A stretch of 64,000 nt of DNA, from positions 434,001 to 498,000 of the forward strand of contig NZ_CP029161.1 in the NCBI RefSeq assembly GCF_003096055.1, given 5' to 3'. This document shows positions 43,198 through 53,239 of this stretch, piece by piece. Positions within the stretch are counted from its first letter, which is position 1; every line of letters starts with the position of its first letter. The notes beneath the pieces are model-generated. The model ran no database searches. It was not told the origin of the DNA and saw only the letters and a list, made by a program, of their open reading frames with translations. The position numbers and the translations under genes were made by a program. The stretch comes from Buchnera aphidicola (Melanaphis sacchari) (GTDB taxonomy: Bacteria; Pseudomonadota; Gammaproteobacteria; Enterobacterales; Enterobacteriaceae).

Positions 43198-43682
43198 ATG
43201 AATATCAGCCTAATTGCAGCTATATCAAATAACTTGGTAATTGGTAGAAATAACAAAATACCCTGGTATATGCCAGAAGATCTAAAATGGTTTAAAAAAA
43301 ATACAATCCATAAAGTTGTAATTATGGGTCGTTTAACTTGGGAGTCTATTTTACGTCCTTTACCAATGAGAATAAACATAGTTATTAGTCATAAAAAAAT
43401 AAAACAAAAAGGAATTATATGGGCTGATTCTATCACTAACGCTATCATTATTGCTATACAATATAATCAAGAAATCATGGTCATTGGTGGTGAAAAGATA
43501 TATAAAAAAATGTTGTTTTATGCAAATAAATTATATTTAACATATATAGATCTTGACATTATAGGTGATACTTATTTTCCCCAATATCAATTATATAAGT
43601 CTTGGAAAATAATATTTAAAAAAAAATACTAAAAAATAGTAAAAACCCCTATAATTTATGTTTTAAAATATTATTAAGATAA
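43198..43682 (+). CDS. folA: Dihydrofolate reductase, C-terminus separated by a poly(A) frameshift
   Basis: NADPH-dependent reduction of dihydrofolate to tetrahydrofolate. The N-terminal 140 residues carry I-S-L-I-A-A-I, the P-W motif, D-L-K-W-F-K-K with the catalytic Asp, V-I-M-G-R-L-T-W-E-S-I and M-V-I-G-G-E-K-I-Y. As written, the frame stops at 43632 (144 residues) right after nine A (43618-43626). One extra A lets the frame continue to a stop at 43680-43682 through Y-N-L-C-F-K-I-L-L-R, which aligns with the last strand of E. coli DHFR (Y-C-F-E-I-L-E-R). This gives 161 residues against 159. The final strand belongs to the core sheet, so the truncated form is probably poor. Confidence 0.88.
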
Positions 43683-43700
43683 ATATTTTTTTAAATATGT

Positions 43701-44516
43701 TTATTTTTGGAGATAAGGTTGATAAAAATATTTTTTATCTTCCCATCTCATTACCATTAATTCACCACCCCAACAACAACCATGATCTAATGCAAAAAAG
43801 GGAGCATCTATATGAACTCCTCTTAAAGATGACCAGTGACCAAATACAATGGAATATTTCCTAGAAAAAGAATTTTTCATTTTAAACCAAGGAATTAAAG
43901 GATATGAATTAATATTAGGAGATTTTTTATATGTAAAATTTAATTGACCATTAGGATAGCAATATCTCATTCGAGTAAAAGAATTAATGGAATGTCTTAA
44001 ATGATTTATTTTATTAAAATATTTTTTTGAATTACAAATCTTATCATCATAAATATTTTTTAAAAAAAAACGAAAGTCGTCACTTAACAAATGTGATTTA
44101 ATTTCTAAAGCATATTTCTTTGCTAAATTTATATTCCAAGCTGGATTGATGCCAGCATGCACCATAATAATTCTTTTTTGTTTATCAATACATAAAATAG
44201 ATTGAGATCGTAACCAATTAATTAATTTTAAACTGTCTTTTGCGGACAAAAAAGCATCAAAAAAGTTTTCTTTTTTATTTTCTTTAACACCAAAATATAC
44301 AGAAATTAAATTTAAATCATGATTTCCAAGAACTATTTTTATTCTATTTCTTATAGAATAAAGATATCTTAGTACTTCAAGAGAATTATTTCCCCTAGAA
44401 ACTAAATCTCCTGCTATCCACAAATAATCTTTTTTAGAGTCAAAAGATAATTTTTTTAAAATTAACCGTAATTCATCGTAACAGCCATGAATATCGCTGA
44501 TTAAATAAGTGCTCAT
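43701..44516 (-). CDS. apaH: Bis(5'-nucleosyl)-tetraphosphatase, symmetrical
   Basis: Metallophosphoesterase that hydrolyses Ap4A to two ADP. In E. coli it also removes Np4 caps from RNA. It is 271 residues (280 in E. coli). The metal motifs are intact: I-S-D-I-H-G-C-Y-D-E-L at 7-17, G-D-L-V-S-R-G and L-G-N-H-D-L, plus M-V-H-A-G-I-N-P-A-W and F-G-H-W-S. It starts at ATG 44516, inside the 3' end of rsmA (44 bp overlap). The E. coli gene apaG, normally between them, is absent. Confidence 0.96.
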   Translation of the reverse strand: MSTYLISDIHGCYDELRLILKKLSFDSKKDYLWIAGDLVSRGNNSLEVLRYLYSIRNRIKIVLGNHDLNLISVYFGVKENKKENFFDAFLSAKDSLKLINWLRSQSILCIDKQKRIIMVHAGINPAWNINLAKKYALEIKSHLLSDDFRFFLKNIYDDKICNSKKYFNKINHLRHSINSFTRMRYCYPNGQLNFTYKKSPNINSYPLIPWFKMKNSFSRKYSIVFGHWSSLRGVHIDAPFFALDHGCCWGGELMVMRWEDKKYFYQPYLQK

Positions 44517-45357
44517 TTTTTTTCTTTAATGTATTTTTAGAATTATTGTTTAAAATATTATTTTTTACAACATAGTTAGATAGTCTACAATACTGCGATA
44601 TGGAAATATTTTCTGCTCTTAATCTTGGATCAATATCTAATTTTATTAAAACGTTCTCAGAAAATATTTTTTTTAAACTATGGCGTAACATTTTTCTTCT
44701 TTGTTGAAAAGCAATATTTGTAATATAACTTAAAATATTAATATTATGCGTAAAATATGGAACATTCGAAGTATGAGGCGTTAAATTAACAAAGGAAGAA
44801 TGAACTTTAGGAATTGGCCAAAAACGTTCTGGAAAAATATTTAACAATATTTTTATATCACAATAATATTGAGCAATAATACTTAAACGACCATATAATT
44901 TACTTCCTGGAACAGCAACTAAACGCTCAGCTACTTCTTTTTGTAACATAAAATTCATATCTTTAATAATATTTATATTTTTAAATAAATAAAAAATTAA
45001 AGTTGTAGAAATATGATATGGTAAATTTCCAAAGATACGAATTAATTTATTTTTTTTATTATATAAATCTAAATAATCAAATTTTAAAGCATTCTGACAA
45101 AAAATATTTAATTGAGAATAAAATGAATATTTTTTTAAAAAATTTAACAAATTCTTATCAATTTCAATTACTATTAATTCTTTGATTAAACGACAAATTG
45201 GTTTAGTCAAAGCAGCTAAACCTGGACCTATTTCAATTAATATTTCATTTGACTTAGGATTGATTATTTGAACTATTTGAGCAATTATATCTTTATCAAT
45301 AAGAAAATTTTGACCTAATTCCTTAATAGGAAAGTGATATTTTTTTATTCGATTCAT
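44473..45357 (-). CDS. rsmA: 16S rRNA (adenine1518/1519-N6)-dimethyltransferase
   Basis: Dimethylates two adjacent adenines near the 3' end of 16S rRNA during 30S maturation. It is 294 residues, longer than E. coli (273). S-adenosylmethionine motif E-I-G-P-G-L-A-A-L-T is near 44-53 and the catalytic N-L-P-Y-H-I-S-T is near 115. The last 14 residues come from overlap with the start of apaH and look non-native. One extra A in the A8 tract at the apaH start (44516-44523) would stop the protein at a TGA overlapping that ATG and leave about 281 residues. Older name ksgA. It follows surA; pdxA, the E. coli gene between them, is gone. Confidence 0.95.
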   Translation of the reverse strand: MNRIKKYHFPIKELGQNFLIDKDIIAQIVQIINPKSNEILIEIGPGLAALTKPICRLIKELIVIEIDKNLLNFLKKYSFYSQLNIFCQNALKFDYLDLYNKKNKLIRIFGNLPYHISTTLIFYLFKNINIIKDMNFMLQKEVAERLVAVPGSKLYGRLSIIAQYYCDIKILLNIFPERFWPIPKVHSSFVNLTPHTSNVPYFTHNINILSYITNIAFQQRRKMLRHSLKKIFSENVLIKLDIDPRLRAENISISQYCRLSNYVVKNNILNNNSKNTLKKKNEHLFNQRYSWLLR

Positions 45358-45397
45358 AGTAAGAAATATCTAATATTTTTTTAAAAGTGAAATACCG

Positions 45398-46678
45398 TTA
45401 AACAATTTTTATATAAGAGATATCTTTAAGTTCTTTTATCCATTTTTCTTTTTCTTTCTGTAATTTATGTTTTAATAAAAAAAATCGTATTCTATCTTTT
45501 TCTAAGTTAAAATTAGAATTTATTTTACGTATATCTAATAACTTTATTATATGCCATCCAAATTTAGATTTAACAGGTTTACTGATATTATTTTTTTTTA
45601 AAAAAAATAAAATATTTCCTGAAATACCGTCAAAAAAATCTTTTTGAATCCAACCTAAATCACCTTTTTTTTTAGAAGAGTAAACATCATGAGATAAAAA
45701 TTTAATAGCGTAATCAAAACTATAATTATTACTTTTAATATTATTATATATTTTAAAAATTTTTTCTTTTGCCTCAATATCACTTAAAATAATAGAAGGA
45801 CGTATCAAACAATGTTGTATATGAAATTCATTGACAACTTTTTCTTCATTATCAATGATGCGATCTATTTTAAAAATATAAATACCTTTCGTGTTCACAA
45901 TAGGACCTAATACTTGGCCTTCTCTTAAAAAATCTATTTTGCTTGAAAAATTTTTTTGAACATCTTTTAATGATATTGATAATATTTTTTTTACAAAAAA
46001 AATACTGCTAATACGTTTTTTTTTAAAGTTATTATAAAAATAATCAAAAGAAAATTTTTTTTTAATACTAATCATTAAATTATTTATTAATAATTTTTTA
46101 TTAAATTTTATACTATTTTTCTGAAAATTGGGCAAATAAATATACCTCAAATTCACTCTTTTTAATTGATTTCTAGATTTAATTGTTTTATTAAATAATA
46201 AATAAATTTCTTTTTCTGAAATACGAACTCTTTTTTGTAGCTCATAATCTTGCATTATTTTAATAGTTAATAATTTTTTAATATTTTTAATATAATCATT
46301 ATAACTGATAAATTGATTAACTTCTTTTGAAAGAATATATTGTTTTAACTCACTAATAGTAAGATTTTTACGGAGTGCAGTTTCTTGAAAAATATTGTTT
46401 AACTGATCGTTAGTTACAGTAACATGAAATTTTTTTGCCTCCTCTAATATTAAAGCATCAGTAATTAATTTATTGATTATTTGATCTTTTAAAAAATTAA
46501 CTTTTAAAGGTATTCTAACAGGTAAATATTCTTTTTTAAGAAAATGTATTTCTTTATCTACATCACTTTCTAATATAACTTGGTTATTTACAATAGCAAC
46601 AATTTTATCTAATTCTTCTGAGTGAATATAAAAAAAACTCCAAAAAATATATAAAATTAAAAAAAAACATACTTTCAT
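45398..46678 (-). CDS. surA: Periplasmic chaperone / peptidyl-prolyl isomerase SurA
   Basis: Periplasmic chaperone for outer membrane proteins. The start at 46678 is preferred over an ATG two codons upstream because AAGGA is correctly spaced for it. It gives 426 residues (428 in E. coli). A hydrophobic signal peptide (about 1-20, M-K-V-C-F-F-L-I-L-Y) precedes the N-terminal chaperone domain with A-I-V-N-N-Q-V-I-L-E-S-D-V-D. The first parvulin domain (about 165-285) is degenerate and lacks the G-G-x-x-G-W loop. The second keeps K-K-G-D-L-G-W and F-G-W-H-I-I-K-L-L-D. The E. coli upstream neighbour lptD is missing. The 280 bp upstream hold no gene I can support. Confidence 0.92.
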   Translation of the reverse strand: MKVCFFLILYIFWSFFYIHSEELDKIVAIVNNQVILESDVDKEIHFLKKEYLPVRIPLKVNFLKDQIINKLITDALILEEAKKFHVTVTNDQLNNIFQETALRKNLTISELKQYILSKEVNQFISYNDYIKNIKKLLTIKIMQDYELQKRVRISEKEIYLLFNKTIKSRNQLKRVNLRYIYLPNFQKNSIKFNKKLLINNLMISIKKKFSFDYFYNNFKKKRISSIFFVKKILSISLKDVQKNFSSKIDFLREGQVLGPIVNTKGIYIFKIDRIIDNEEKVVNEFHIQHCLIRPSIILSDIEAKEKIFKIYNNIKSNNYSFDYAIKFLSHDVYSSKKKGDLGWIQKDFFDGISGNILFFLKKNNISKPVKSKFGWHIIKLLDIRKINSNFNLEKDRIRFFLLKHKLQKEKEKWIKELKDISYIKIV

Positions 46679-46958
46679 TATCATCCTTATTTTTTTATGT
46701 ATTTAAAAACTAATATATATTTAATTTATTAAAAATTAAAAAAACTAAATTTTAATATTTTATGTAAAAGATTTAAATATATTTATTGAGATTGTATTAA
46801 AAAGAAAATAAAATAAAAATATGTTATTTTTAATAAAAAATTTTATCATTTATTATTAAATAGAATAAAATCTATTAAAATAATAAAATTAAATTGATAA
46901 TTTTATAAAAATTCTTTATTTTATATTCATTAATAAAAAAATTCAAAAACGAGTATTT

Positions 46959-47720
46959 ATGGAATCTTGGTTAACGTCTTTAATTACACAATCTTTAGGA
47001 TACTCCGTATTTATAATAGTTATTATTTCTTTTTTAGAATCTCTTGCATTAGTAGGATTATTACTACCAGGGATAGTATTTATGTCTATTATAGGAACCT
47101 TTATAGGAAATGGAAAATTACTTTTTTATCCATCTTGGATAGCAGGTTCAATTGGTTGTTTTCTAGGAGATTGGTGTTCATATTATATAGGTTTATATTT
47201 TAAAAATTATTTATATAACCTAAAATTTTTAAAAAAAAATTATAATTTATTAAAAAAAACACAAGATTTACTATATAGACACAGTATAATAACAATATTA
47301 ATAGGTCGTTTTATCGGCCCCACACGACCCCTCGTACCTATGGTTGCTGGAATGCTAAAATTACCAACAAAAAAATTTATTTTTCCTAGTACATTAGGAT
47401 GTATATTATGGCCTCCAATATATTTCTTTCCTGGAATTATTACAGGAATAGCTATTAATATACCACAAAATCCTGAAAATAATTACTTCAAATGGTTTTT
47501 ATTAGCTATTTCTATTTCAATATGGATGGGAATATGGCTAGCCTCAAAATGGTGGAAAATGAGAAAAATAAAAAATAAAAAAGATGTAAGTTTTATTAAA
47601 AAACATATTGGATGTATGACATTAGTAACTCTATTAATCGGAATTAGTGGATTAATATTAATACAATTTCATCCTACAATGATAATCTTTAGAAAATTTT
47701 TTTCTGCTATATTATTATAG
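46959..47720 (+). CDS. yabI: DedA-family inner membrane protein YabI
   Basis: Inner membrane protein of the DedA family, implicated in lipid scrambling and envelope homeostasis; the exact substrate of YabI is not settled. It is 253 residues (254 in E. coli). The first third has F-L-E-S-L-A-L-V-G-L-L-L-P-G and G-D-W-C-S-Y-Y-I-G. The core has the conserved G-R-F-I-G-P-T-R-P-L-V-P-M-V-A-G-M, with functionally important arginines. About four to five membrane segments. ATG start, divergent from surA. Its stop codon lies inside a terminator hairpin. Confidence 0.93.
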   Translation: MESWLTSLITQSLGYSVFIIVIISFLESLALVGLLLPGIVFMSIIGTFIGNGKLLFYPSWIAGSIGCFLGDWCSYYIGLYFKNYLYNLKFLKKNYNLLKKTQDLLYRHSIITILIGRFIGPTRPLVPMVAGMLKLPTKKFIFPSTLGCILWPPIYFFPGIITGIAINIPQNPENNYFKWFLLAISISIWMGIWLASKWWKMRKIKNKKDVSFIKKHIGCMTLVTLLIGISGLILIQFHPTMIIFRKFFSAILL

Positions 47721-47727
47721 CAGTTTT
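47704..47727 (+). terminator. Intrinsic terminator overlapping the yabI stop
   Basis: An 8-bp perfect stem (CTGCTATA at 47704-47711, TATAGCAG at 47716-47723) with a TTAT loop is followed by TTTT. The yabI stop codon TAG (47718-47720) is inside the right arm. Convergent rplY ends at 47736. Confidence 0.6.
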
Positions 47728-47735
47728 ATAAAAAA

Positions 47736-48026
47736 TTATTTTTTGAAATACATAAAATCAATATGTAATAATTTCAACTTAAACGAATGTCTTTGTATTG
47801 CGTGTACTTTAACAATATATTTCTTATCGTCAATTGATAAAAAAAAACTTTTATTATAAAAATCTATTTTTTTTTGAAAATTAAGTACAGTATTATGATC
47901 TAAAATAAGAGAAACAGGATCTTTGTCTAAACCATATAAAATCCCAGGTATTTTATCTTGCATACGTAATCTTCGACTAAAACTTTTTCCTTTTTGGTAT
48001 CTAATTTTTGCTCTTAATACTATCAT
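47736..48026 (-). CDS. rplY: 50S ribosomal protein L25
   Basis: 5S rRNA-binding ribosomal protein of the short single-domain L25 type. It is 96 residues (94 in E. coli), without the C-terminal CTC extension. Conserved parts are G-K-S-F-S-R-R-L-R near the N-terminus, I-P-G-I-L-Y-G and the C-terminal H-I-D-F-M. ATG start. It follows nfo by 40 bp on the same strand. Confidence 0.94.
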   Translation of the reverse strand: MIVLRAKIRYQKGKSFSRRLRMQDKIPGILYGLDKDPVSLILDHNTVLNFQKKIDFYNKSFFLSIDDKKYIVKVHAIQRHSFKLKLLHIDFMYFKK

Positions 48027-48066
48027 ATTATTTTCTCCGTAAACAAAACTTTATATTTTATTATAT

Positions 48067-48909
48067 TTATTTTTTTAAAGATTTTAACCAAATAATTTCT
48101 TCTTTCCATATTTTAGAGTTAATTGTTTCTAATATCATAGGAAGATTATCAAAATTATTATTTTGCATGATCCATTCAAAAGCTACTGTTCCAATTTCCC
48201 CTAATCCCAGACTATTATGTCGGTCCACACGACTATTTAATTTCTTTTTAGAATCATTTAAATGAAATGCTTTTAAATATTTTAATTCAATGAAATTAAA
48301 AAATTTTTTAAAAGTTTCTTCACAATCTTTTTTAGTGCGTAAATCATACCCTGCTGCAAATAAATGGCAGGTGTCTAAACATATTCCAATTCTAGACTTA
48401 TCATCAACTTTATTGATTATTTCAAATAAATGCTCAAAGCAATATCCAACATTAGTGCCCTGTCCAGCAGTATTTTCAATTACAGCAATTACATTTTCTG
48501 TATTTTCCAAAGCTATGTTAATAGACTCAGAAATTCTTGATAAACAATTAATTTCAGAAATTTTATTTAAATGACTTCCTGGATGAAAATTTAAAAAACA
48601 TAAACCTAATTGATTACAACGCATCATTTCATCTATAAAAAACGCACGTGATTTAGCCAATAAATTATCTTCAGGATGACCTAAGTTAATTAAATAACTA
48701 CTATGAGGTAAAATTTTATTGAATAAAAAGTTATACTCAATACAAGATTTTTTAAATTTATTTATTTCTTCATCTACTAGAGGAGCAGAATTCCATCGTA
48801 ACTGATTTTTAACAAATAATGAAAAAGCTGTTGCTTGTATTTTAAAGGCTCGCAATACCGCTTTTTCTAACCCTCCAGAAGAACTAACATGTGCGCCAAT
48901 ATAATTCAT
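48067..48909 (-). CDS. nfo: Endonuclease IV (AP endonuclease)
   Basis: Zinc-dependent apurinic/apyrimidinic endonuclease of base excision repair. It is 280 residues (285 in E. coli). Motifs of the TIM-barrel family are present: Y-I-G-A-H-V-S at the N-terminus, [38 protein letters not shown] and H-L-N-D-S-K. Metal-binding His, Glu and Asp are all kept. ATG start. Confidence 0.97.
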   Translation of the reverse strand: MNYIGAHVSSSGGLEKAVLRAFKIQATAFSLFVKNQLRWNSAPLVDEEINKFKKSCIEYNFLFNKILPHSSYLINLGHPEDNLLAKSRAFFIDEMMRCNQLGLCFLNFHPGSHLNKISEINCLSRISESINIALENTENVIAVIENTAGQGTNVGYCFEHLFEIINKVDDKSRIGICLDTCHLFAAGYDLRTKKDCEETFKKFFNFIELKYLKAFHLNDSKKKLNSRVDRHNSLGLGEIGTVAFEWIMQNNNFDNLPMILETINSKIWKEEIIWLKSLKK

Positions 48910-49009
48910 TTTTTTCTTTTAAAAAATCAAATAATTAACATATTAAAAAAATTTTATCATACTTAAAAAAAATATTCTAATTATTAAAATTCAATCAATA
49001 TTTTATTAA

Positions 49010-49669
49010 TTATTTTTTCAAAAAAAACTCATTTCGAACATTTATATTAGATTTAAATAAACCTGAAAAAAAAGATGTAGAAGTACTACTCGTGGTATCG
49101 CATATTCCTCGAGCTTTTACACAAAAATGATCCATATGCATAATAATAGCAACATGTTCAGTGTTTAATAAAGCTTTTAAAACTACCAATATTTGTTTCG
49201 TCAACCGCTCTTGCATTTGAGGTCTTTTTGAATAAAATTGAGCAATTCTATTAATTTTAGATAAACCAATAATTTTATTTTTTGGAATATATGCAATATT
49301 AGCTTTCCCTTTAATCGTAATAAAATGATGTTCACAAGTACTCATTAAAGATATATCCCGTACTATGATCATTTCATTAAATTGCATTTTATTATCTATT
49401 AGTGTAATTTTCGGAAAATTTTTATAATCTAAACCTGAAAAAATTTCATTAATATACATTTTTGATATACGAATTGGTGTTTTTTTTAAACTATCATTAT
49501 CTAAATTTAAATTTAATACTTTCATAATTCTACGCATGCATCGTTCAATTAGCAATTTTTTTTCTCTTATCGATATATTATTATGTTTTGAAAAAATTGG
49601 ATTTTCTAAACCTTTTGATACTAATGTAGTATATGCTAAATTAGCTTCTTTACTAATTTCAGTCATCAT
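49010..49669 (-). CDS. folE: GTP cyclohydrolase I
   Basis: Converts GTP to 7,8-dihydroneopterin triphosphate, the entry to folate and also to queuosine-type deazapurines. It is 219 residues (222 in E. coli). Zinc ligands are in S-T-C-E-H-H-F and H-F-C-V-K-A-R-G. The body contains E-I-F-S-G-L-D-Y-K-N-F-P-K-I-T and V-I-G-L-S-K-I-N-R-I. Two ATGs are adjacent (49669 and 49666) and either may be used. Divergent from glyQ. Folate genes folC and folA are also in the window. Confidence 0.96.
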   Translation of the reverse strand: MMTEISKEANLAYTTLVSKGLENPIFSKHNNISIREKKLLIERCMRRIMKVLNLNLDNDSLKKTPIRISKMYINEIFSGLDYKNFPKITLIDNKMQFNEMIIVRDISLMSTCEHHFITIKGKANIAYIPKNKIIGLSKINRIAQFYSKRPQMQERLTKQILVVLKALLNTEHVAIIMHMDHFCVKARGICDTTSSTSTSFFSGLFKSNINVRNEFFLKK

Positions 49670-49842
49670 TTAAAATTTTTCCTTAGCACTTGGAATATAT
49701 CTTCAAAATAATTTATAGATATATCATATAATCTTTTCCATAATAAAATATATACAAGAAATAGTATTATAATATATAATCTGTAATCTATTATAATATA
49801 TAAAATAAAATATATCTAATACCATTCCTTTTTGGATATAAA

Positions 49843-50763
49843 ATGAAAAAAAATCATAATACTTTTTGTAATTTAATCGAAATTTTACAAAAATATTGGA
49901 AAGATCAAGAATGTATAATTTTTCAACCATTAGATTTGCCAATAGGTGCAGGTACATTTCACAACAGAACGTTCTTTGAAACCATTGGGCCTGAACCTAT
50001 TAAAGCAGCATATACACAATCTTGTCGTCGACCAACAGATGGAAGATATGGAAATAGCCCTAATAGACTGCAACAGTATTATCAATTTCAAGTCATTATC
50101 AAACCTCCTATAGAAGATATTCAAAACGTTTATTTAAATTCTTTAAATGTATTAAAAATAAGCGAAAAAAAACATGATATACGTTTTGTAGAAGATAATT
50201 GGGAAAATCCAACTTTAGGTGCATCAGGAATTGGCTGGGAAGTTTGGTTAAATGGAATGGAAATTACTCAATTCACTTATTTTCAACAAGTCGGAGGTTT
50301 AGAGTGCAATCCTGTAACTATAGAAATAACATATGGTTTAGAAAGGATAGCTATGCATCTGCAAAATCAATCTGATGTGTATAATTTAATTTGGGACGAA
50401 AATAATTCTAAAAAAGTTACCTATGGAGATATCTTCAAGCAAAATGAAATAGAACAATCTAAATATAATTTTCAATATGCAAATATTAATTGGCTATTTG
50501 AGTATTTTGAAAAATATTTGTCAGAAGCTAAACAACTTGTTGAATTTAAAGATCCATTATTATTAATTTCTTATGAAAAAATATTACAAGCAAATCATAT
50601 TTTTAATTTATTAGACGCGCGAAAAGCAATATCTTCTAGTGAACGTCAAAACTATATTTTAAAAATTAGGGAAATAACTAAGATTATTGCAAAAAAATAT
50701 CTATCCTTTAAAAAAGGAATAGGTTTTCCAGTATTCTATAAAAGAGAAAACAAAAAATGCTAA
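49843..50763 (+). CDS. glyQ: Glycyl-tRNA synthetase alpha subunit
   Basis: Catalytic subunit of the bacterial alpha2-beta2 glycyl-tRNA synthetase. It is 306 residues (303 in E. coli). Class II features include [23 protein letters not shown] and [22 protein letters not shown] start. It overlaps glyS by 7 bp, so translation is coupled. The region upstream, shared with folE, holds a 15-bp direct repeat. Confidence 0.97.
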   Translation: MKKNHNTFCNLIEILQKYWKDQECIIFQPLDLPIGAGTFHNRTFFETIGPEPIKAAYTQSCRRPTDGRYGNSPNRLQQYYQFQVIIKPPIEDIQNVYLNSLNVLKISEKKHDIRFVEDNWENPTLGASGIGWEVWLNGMEITQFTYFQQVGGLECNPVTIEITYGLERIAMHLQNQSDVYNLIWDENNSKKVTYGDIFKQNEIEQSKYNFQYANINWLFEYFEKYLSEAKQLVEFKDPLLLISYEKILQANHIFNLLDARKAISSSERQNYILKIREITKIIAKKYLSFKKGIGFPVFYKRENKKC

Positions 50764-52835
50764 AAAAAACATTTTTAGTTGAAATAGGAACAGAGGAATT
50801 ACCTGCACAAATTCTATATAATTTAATTTGTGCTTTTTTAAAAAATTTTAAAAAAGAATTAAATACATATAACATTTTATATAAAAAAATTAATTATTTT
50901 GCGACACCAAGACGACTAGCATTAAAAGTTATAGATATTGATACTTCAGAAAAAATAAAAAAAATTCTTAAAAGAGGACCATCAGTAAAGAACTCTTTCA
51001 ATCAAGTTGGAAAACCAACATCAATTTTAAATCACTGGATTAAGCAATATAATATTGATATTGATAAAACTCATAGAATAAAAACATCTAAAGGAGAATG
51101 GATAGGATACTTAATTGAAGAAAAACAAGAAAAAATAGAATCTTTAATACCGAAAATAATAGAAAAATCTCTTAAGAAAATTACTCATAATCATTTTATG
51201 AAATGGAATTCAAGTCAAACAAAATTTTGCCGCCCGATTAGAAATATAGTAACTCTATTGGATAGTCATCTTATTGAACAAAAAATATTTAATATTATTC
51301 CTAAAAATATACTTCATAATCATATTTCTTCTAAAAATAAAAAAATTTATATCTATGAAGCAAAAGATTATCCTGAAATCTTATTCAGAGAAAATAAAAT
51401 TATAGCTGATTATCAACAAAGAAAAGAAAAAATAATCAAAGAAGCAGAAAAAATAGCTAAAAAAGTAAAAGGATTTATAAATAAAAATATTACTTTAATT
51501 GAAGAAATAACTTCTTTGGTTGAATCGCCCAAGATTCTTTTAGGAAAATTTTGTCAAAGGTATATTAAAGATATACCACAAGAAATACTTTCATATACTA
51601 TTGAAAAAAAACAAAAATGTTTTCCAATATATAATTCAGAAAAAAAAATTTTACCATATTTTATTTTTATTGCTAATATTCATCCAAAAAAAATTAAAGA
51701 AATTATTTACGGAAACGAAAAAGTTATAAATGCGCGTTTGTCAGATACAGTATTCTTTTTAAAAAAAGATAGAAAAATAAAATTAGAAAATCGCCTAATA
51801 TTTTTAAAAAAAGTTTTATTTCATAAAAATTTAGGAACTTTATACGATAAAACAATGCGTTTAAAACTATTAACAGAATGGATATCTTCTTACGTCACAA
51901 TTAATAAAAATAATTTAATTCGAGCTTCTTTACTATCGAAATGCGATCTCATCACTGATATGGTATCTGAATTTCCAGAATTACAAGGAATAATAGGTAT
52001 GCATTATGCCCTGCAAGATAGAGAAAATAAAGAAGTTTGCGAAGCTATAAAAGAACAGTACCTTCCATCTTTTTCAGGCGATCAACTCCCTTCAAGCCTT
52101 ATCGGCTGTATATTATCAATCGCAAATAAAATAGATACTTTATCCGGAATGTTTTATATTAACCAAATCCCATCTTCTGAAAAAGATCCATTTGGATTAC
52201 GACGTGCAACTTTAGGAATAATACGTATTATCATTTTAAAAAAAATACCTTTAAATATAAAAGATTTAATTTTTAAAAGCTTAAACATATACGATAAAAA
52301 CAAAAATAACTTTTTACAATTGAATAAAATAGAAAATTTTTTTATAGGAAGATTATTATTTTTTTATGAAAGTCAAGGATATAATTCTTCAATTATTCAA
52401 TCGGTGCTATCTTCTGGATTATCTGATCTCTTAAATATTGATAAAAAAATTAAAGCTATATCAAATTTTCAAAAAACAGATAGATACGAATCAATAATAT
52501 TAATAATTAAAAGAATATCAAATATATTGAAAAAAAATAATAATGAAAAACTTAAAAAAGATCAATTTAACATTGATTTAATACAAGGAAAAGAAGAAAA
52601 AAAATTATTTCAAGAAATAGAAAAATTTAATAAACAAACAAAAAAACTATTTTTACAGAAAAAATATATAAAAATTTTACTAAAAATAATAATTTTAGAA
52701 AAACCTATAAACAACTTCTTTAATACAACTAAAATAAATCACAAATGTTGTAATATTCGCAAAAATAGATTAATCTTGCTTATGACATTAAAAAAAATAT
52801 TTTCTAAAATAACAGATTTTTCTTTTTTGTATTAA
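50757..52835 (+). CDS. glyS: Glycyl-tRNA synthetase beta subunit
   Basis: tRNA-binding partner of GlyQ. It is 692 residues (689 in E. coli). It begins with [11 protein letters not shown] and has [17 protein letters not shown], an HD-like central region with [15 protein letters not shown] and K-D-P-F-G-L-R-R-A. The C-terminal 150 residues are Lys/Ile/Asn-rich and weakly conserved. Converges on yajC across 71 bp with only A/T-rich inverted repeats. Confidence 0.97.
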   Translation: MLKKTFLVEIGTEELPAQILYNLICAFLKNFKKELNTYNILYKKINYFATPRRLALKVIDIDTSEKIKKILKRGPSVKNSFNQVGKPTSILNHWIKQYNIDIDKTHRIKTSKGEWIGYLIEEKQEKIESLIPKIIEKSLKKITHNHFMKWNSSQTKFCRPIRNIVTLLDSHLIEQKIFNIIPKNILHNHISSKNKKIYIYEAKDYPEILFRENKIIADYQQRKEKIIKEAEKIAKKVKGFINKNITLIEEITSLVESPKILLGKFCQRYIKDIPQEILSYTIEKKQKCFPIYNSEKKILPYFIFIANIHPKKIKEIIYGNEKVINARLSDTVFFLKKDRKIKLENRLIFLKKVLFHKNLGTLYDKTMRLKLLTEWISSYVTINKNNLIRASLLSKCDLITDMVSEFPELQGIIGMHYALQDRENKEVCEAIKEQYLPSFSGDQLPSSLIGCILSIANKIDTLSGMFYINQIPSSEKDPFGLRRATLGIIRIIILKKIPLNIKDLIFKSLNIYDKNKNNFLQLNKIENFFIGRLLFFYESQGYNSSIIQSVLSSGLSDLLNIDKKIKAISNFQKTDRYESIILIIKRISNILKKNNNEKLKKDQFNIDLIQGKEEKKLFQEIEKFNKQTKKLFLQKKYIKILLKIIILEKPINNFFNTTKINHKCCNIRKNRLILLMTLKKIFSKITDFSFLY

Positions 52836-52906
52836 ATAAAAATAAGCAATTTTGTTATAAATAAATATTAATTTTTTCTAATATTTTTAGAAAATATTTA
52901 AATAAC

Positions 52907-53239
52907 CTATAAAGATTTTAAAGTTCCCTTAGGAATTAATGAAACTATAAAATCTTTTTTGATAAAAACTTCTGTTTTATCATTTAATTGTAGTAAAATA
53001 TATCCATTTTCTTTAATTTTAGAAATACGCCCTAAAAATCCACTTTTTGTCATAACTTCGTCACCTAAAGAAAGTGAATTCATAAGAATTTTATGTTGTT
53101 TATCTTTTTTTTGTTGAGGACGAAAAAGAAAAAAGTAAAAAATTATCAAAAATGTTAATAATACAAAAATTAAAGAATAAGAATTATTGTCTAATGATTC
53201 ACTTACTGCAGCGTTAGCATTTTCAAAAAAAATATTCAT
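52907..53239 (-). CDS. yajC: Sec translocon accessory protein YajC
   Basis: Small inner membrane protein that associates with SecDF-SecYEG. It is 110 residues, as in E. coli. A single hydrophobic helix (about 22-42, ending F-L-F-R-P-Q-Q-K-K) is followed by a soluble domain with G-D-E-V-M-T-K-S-G-F-L-G. It is 6 bp after tgt, the E. coli order. The next genes there, secD and secF, are replaced by convergent glyS. Confidence 0.93.
   Translation of the reverse strand: MNIFFENANAAVSESLDNNSYSLIFVLLTFLIIFYFFLFRPQQKKDKQHKILMNSLSLGDEVMTKSGFLGRISKIKENGYILLQLNDKTEVFIKKDFIVSLIPKGTLKSL

Noticed and set aside
52861..52890. An A/T-only inverted repeat between glyS and yajC as a terminator.
   Set aside because: Such palindromes are common by chance at this base composition; stem would be unstable.
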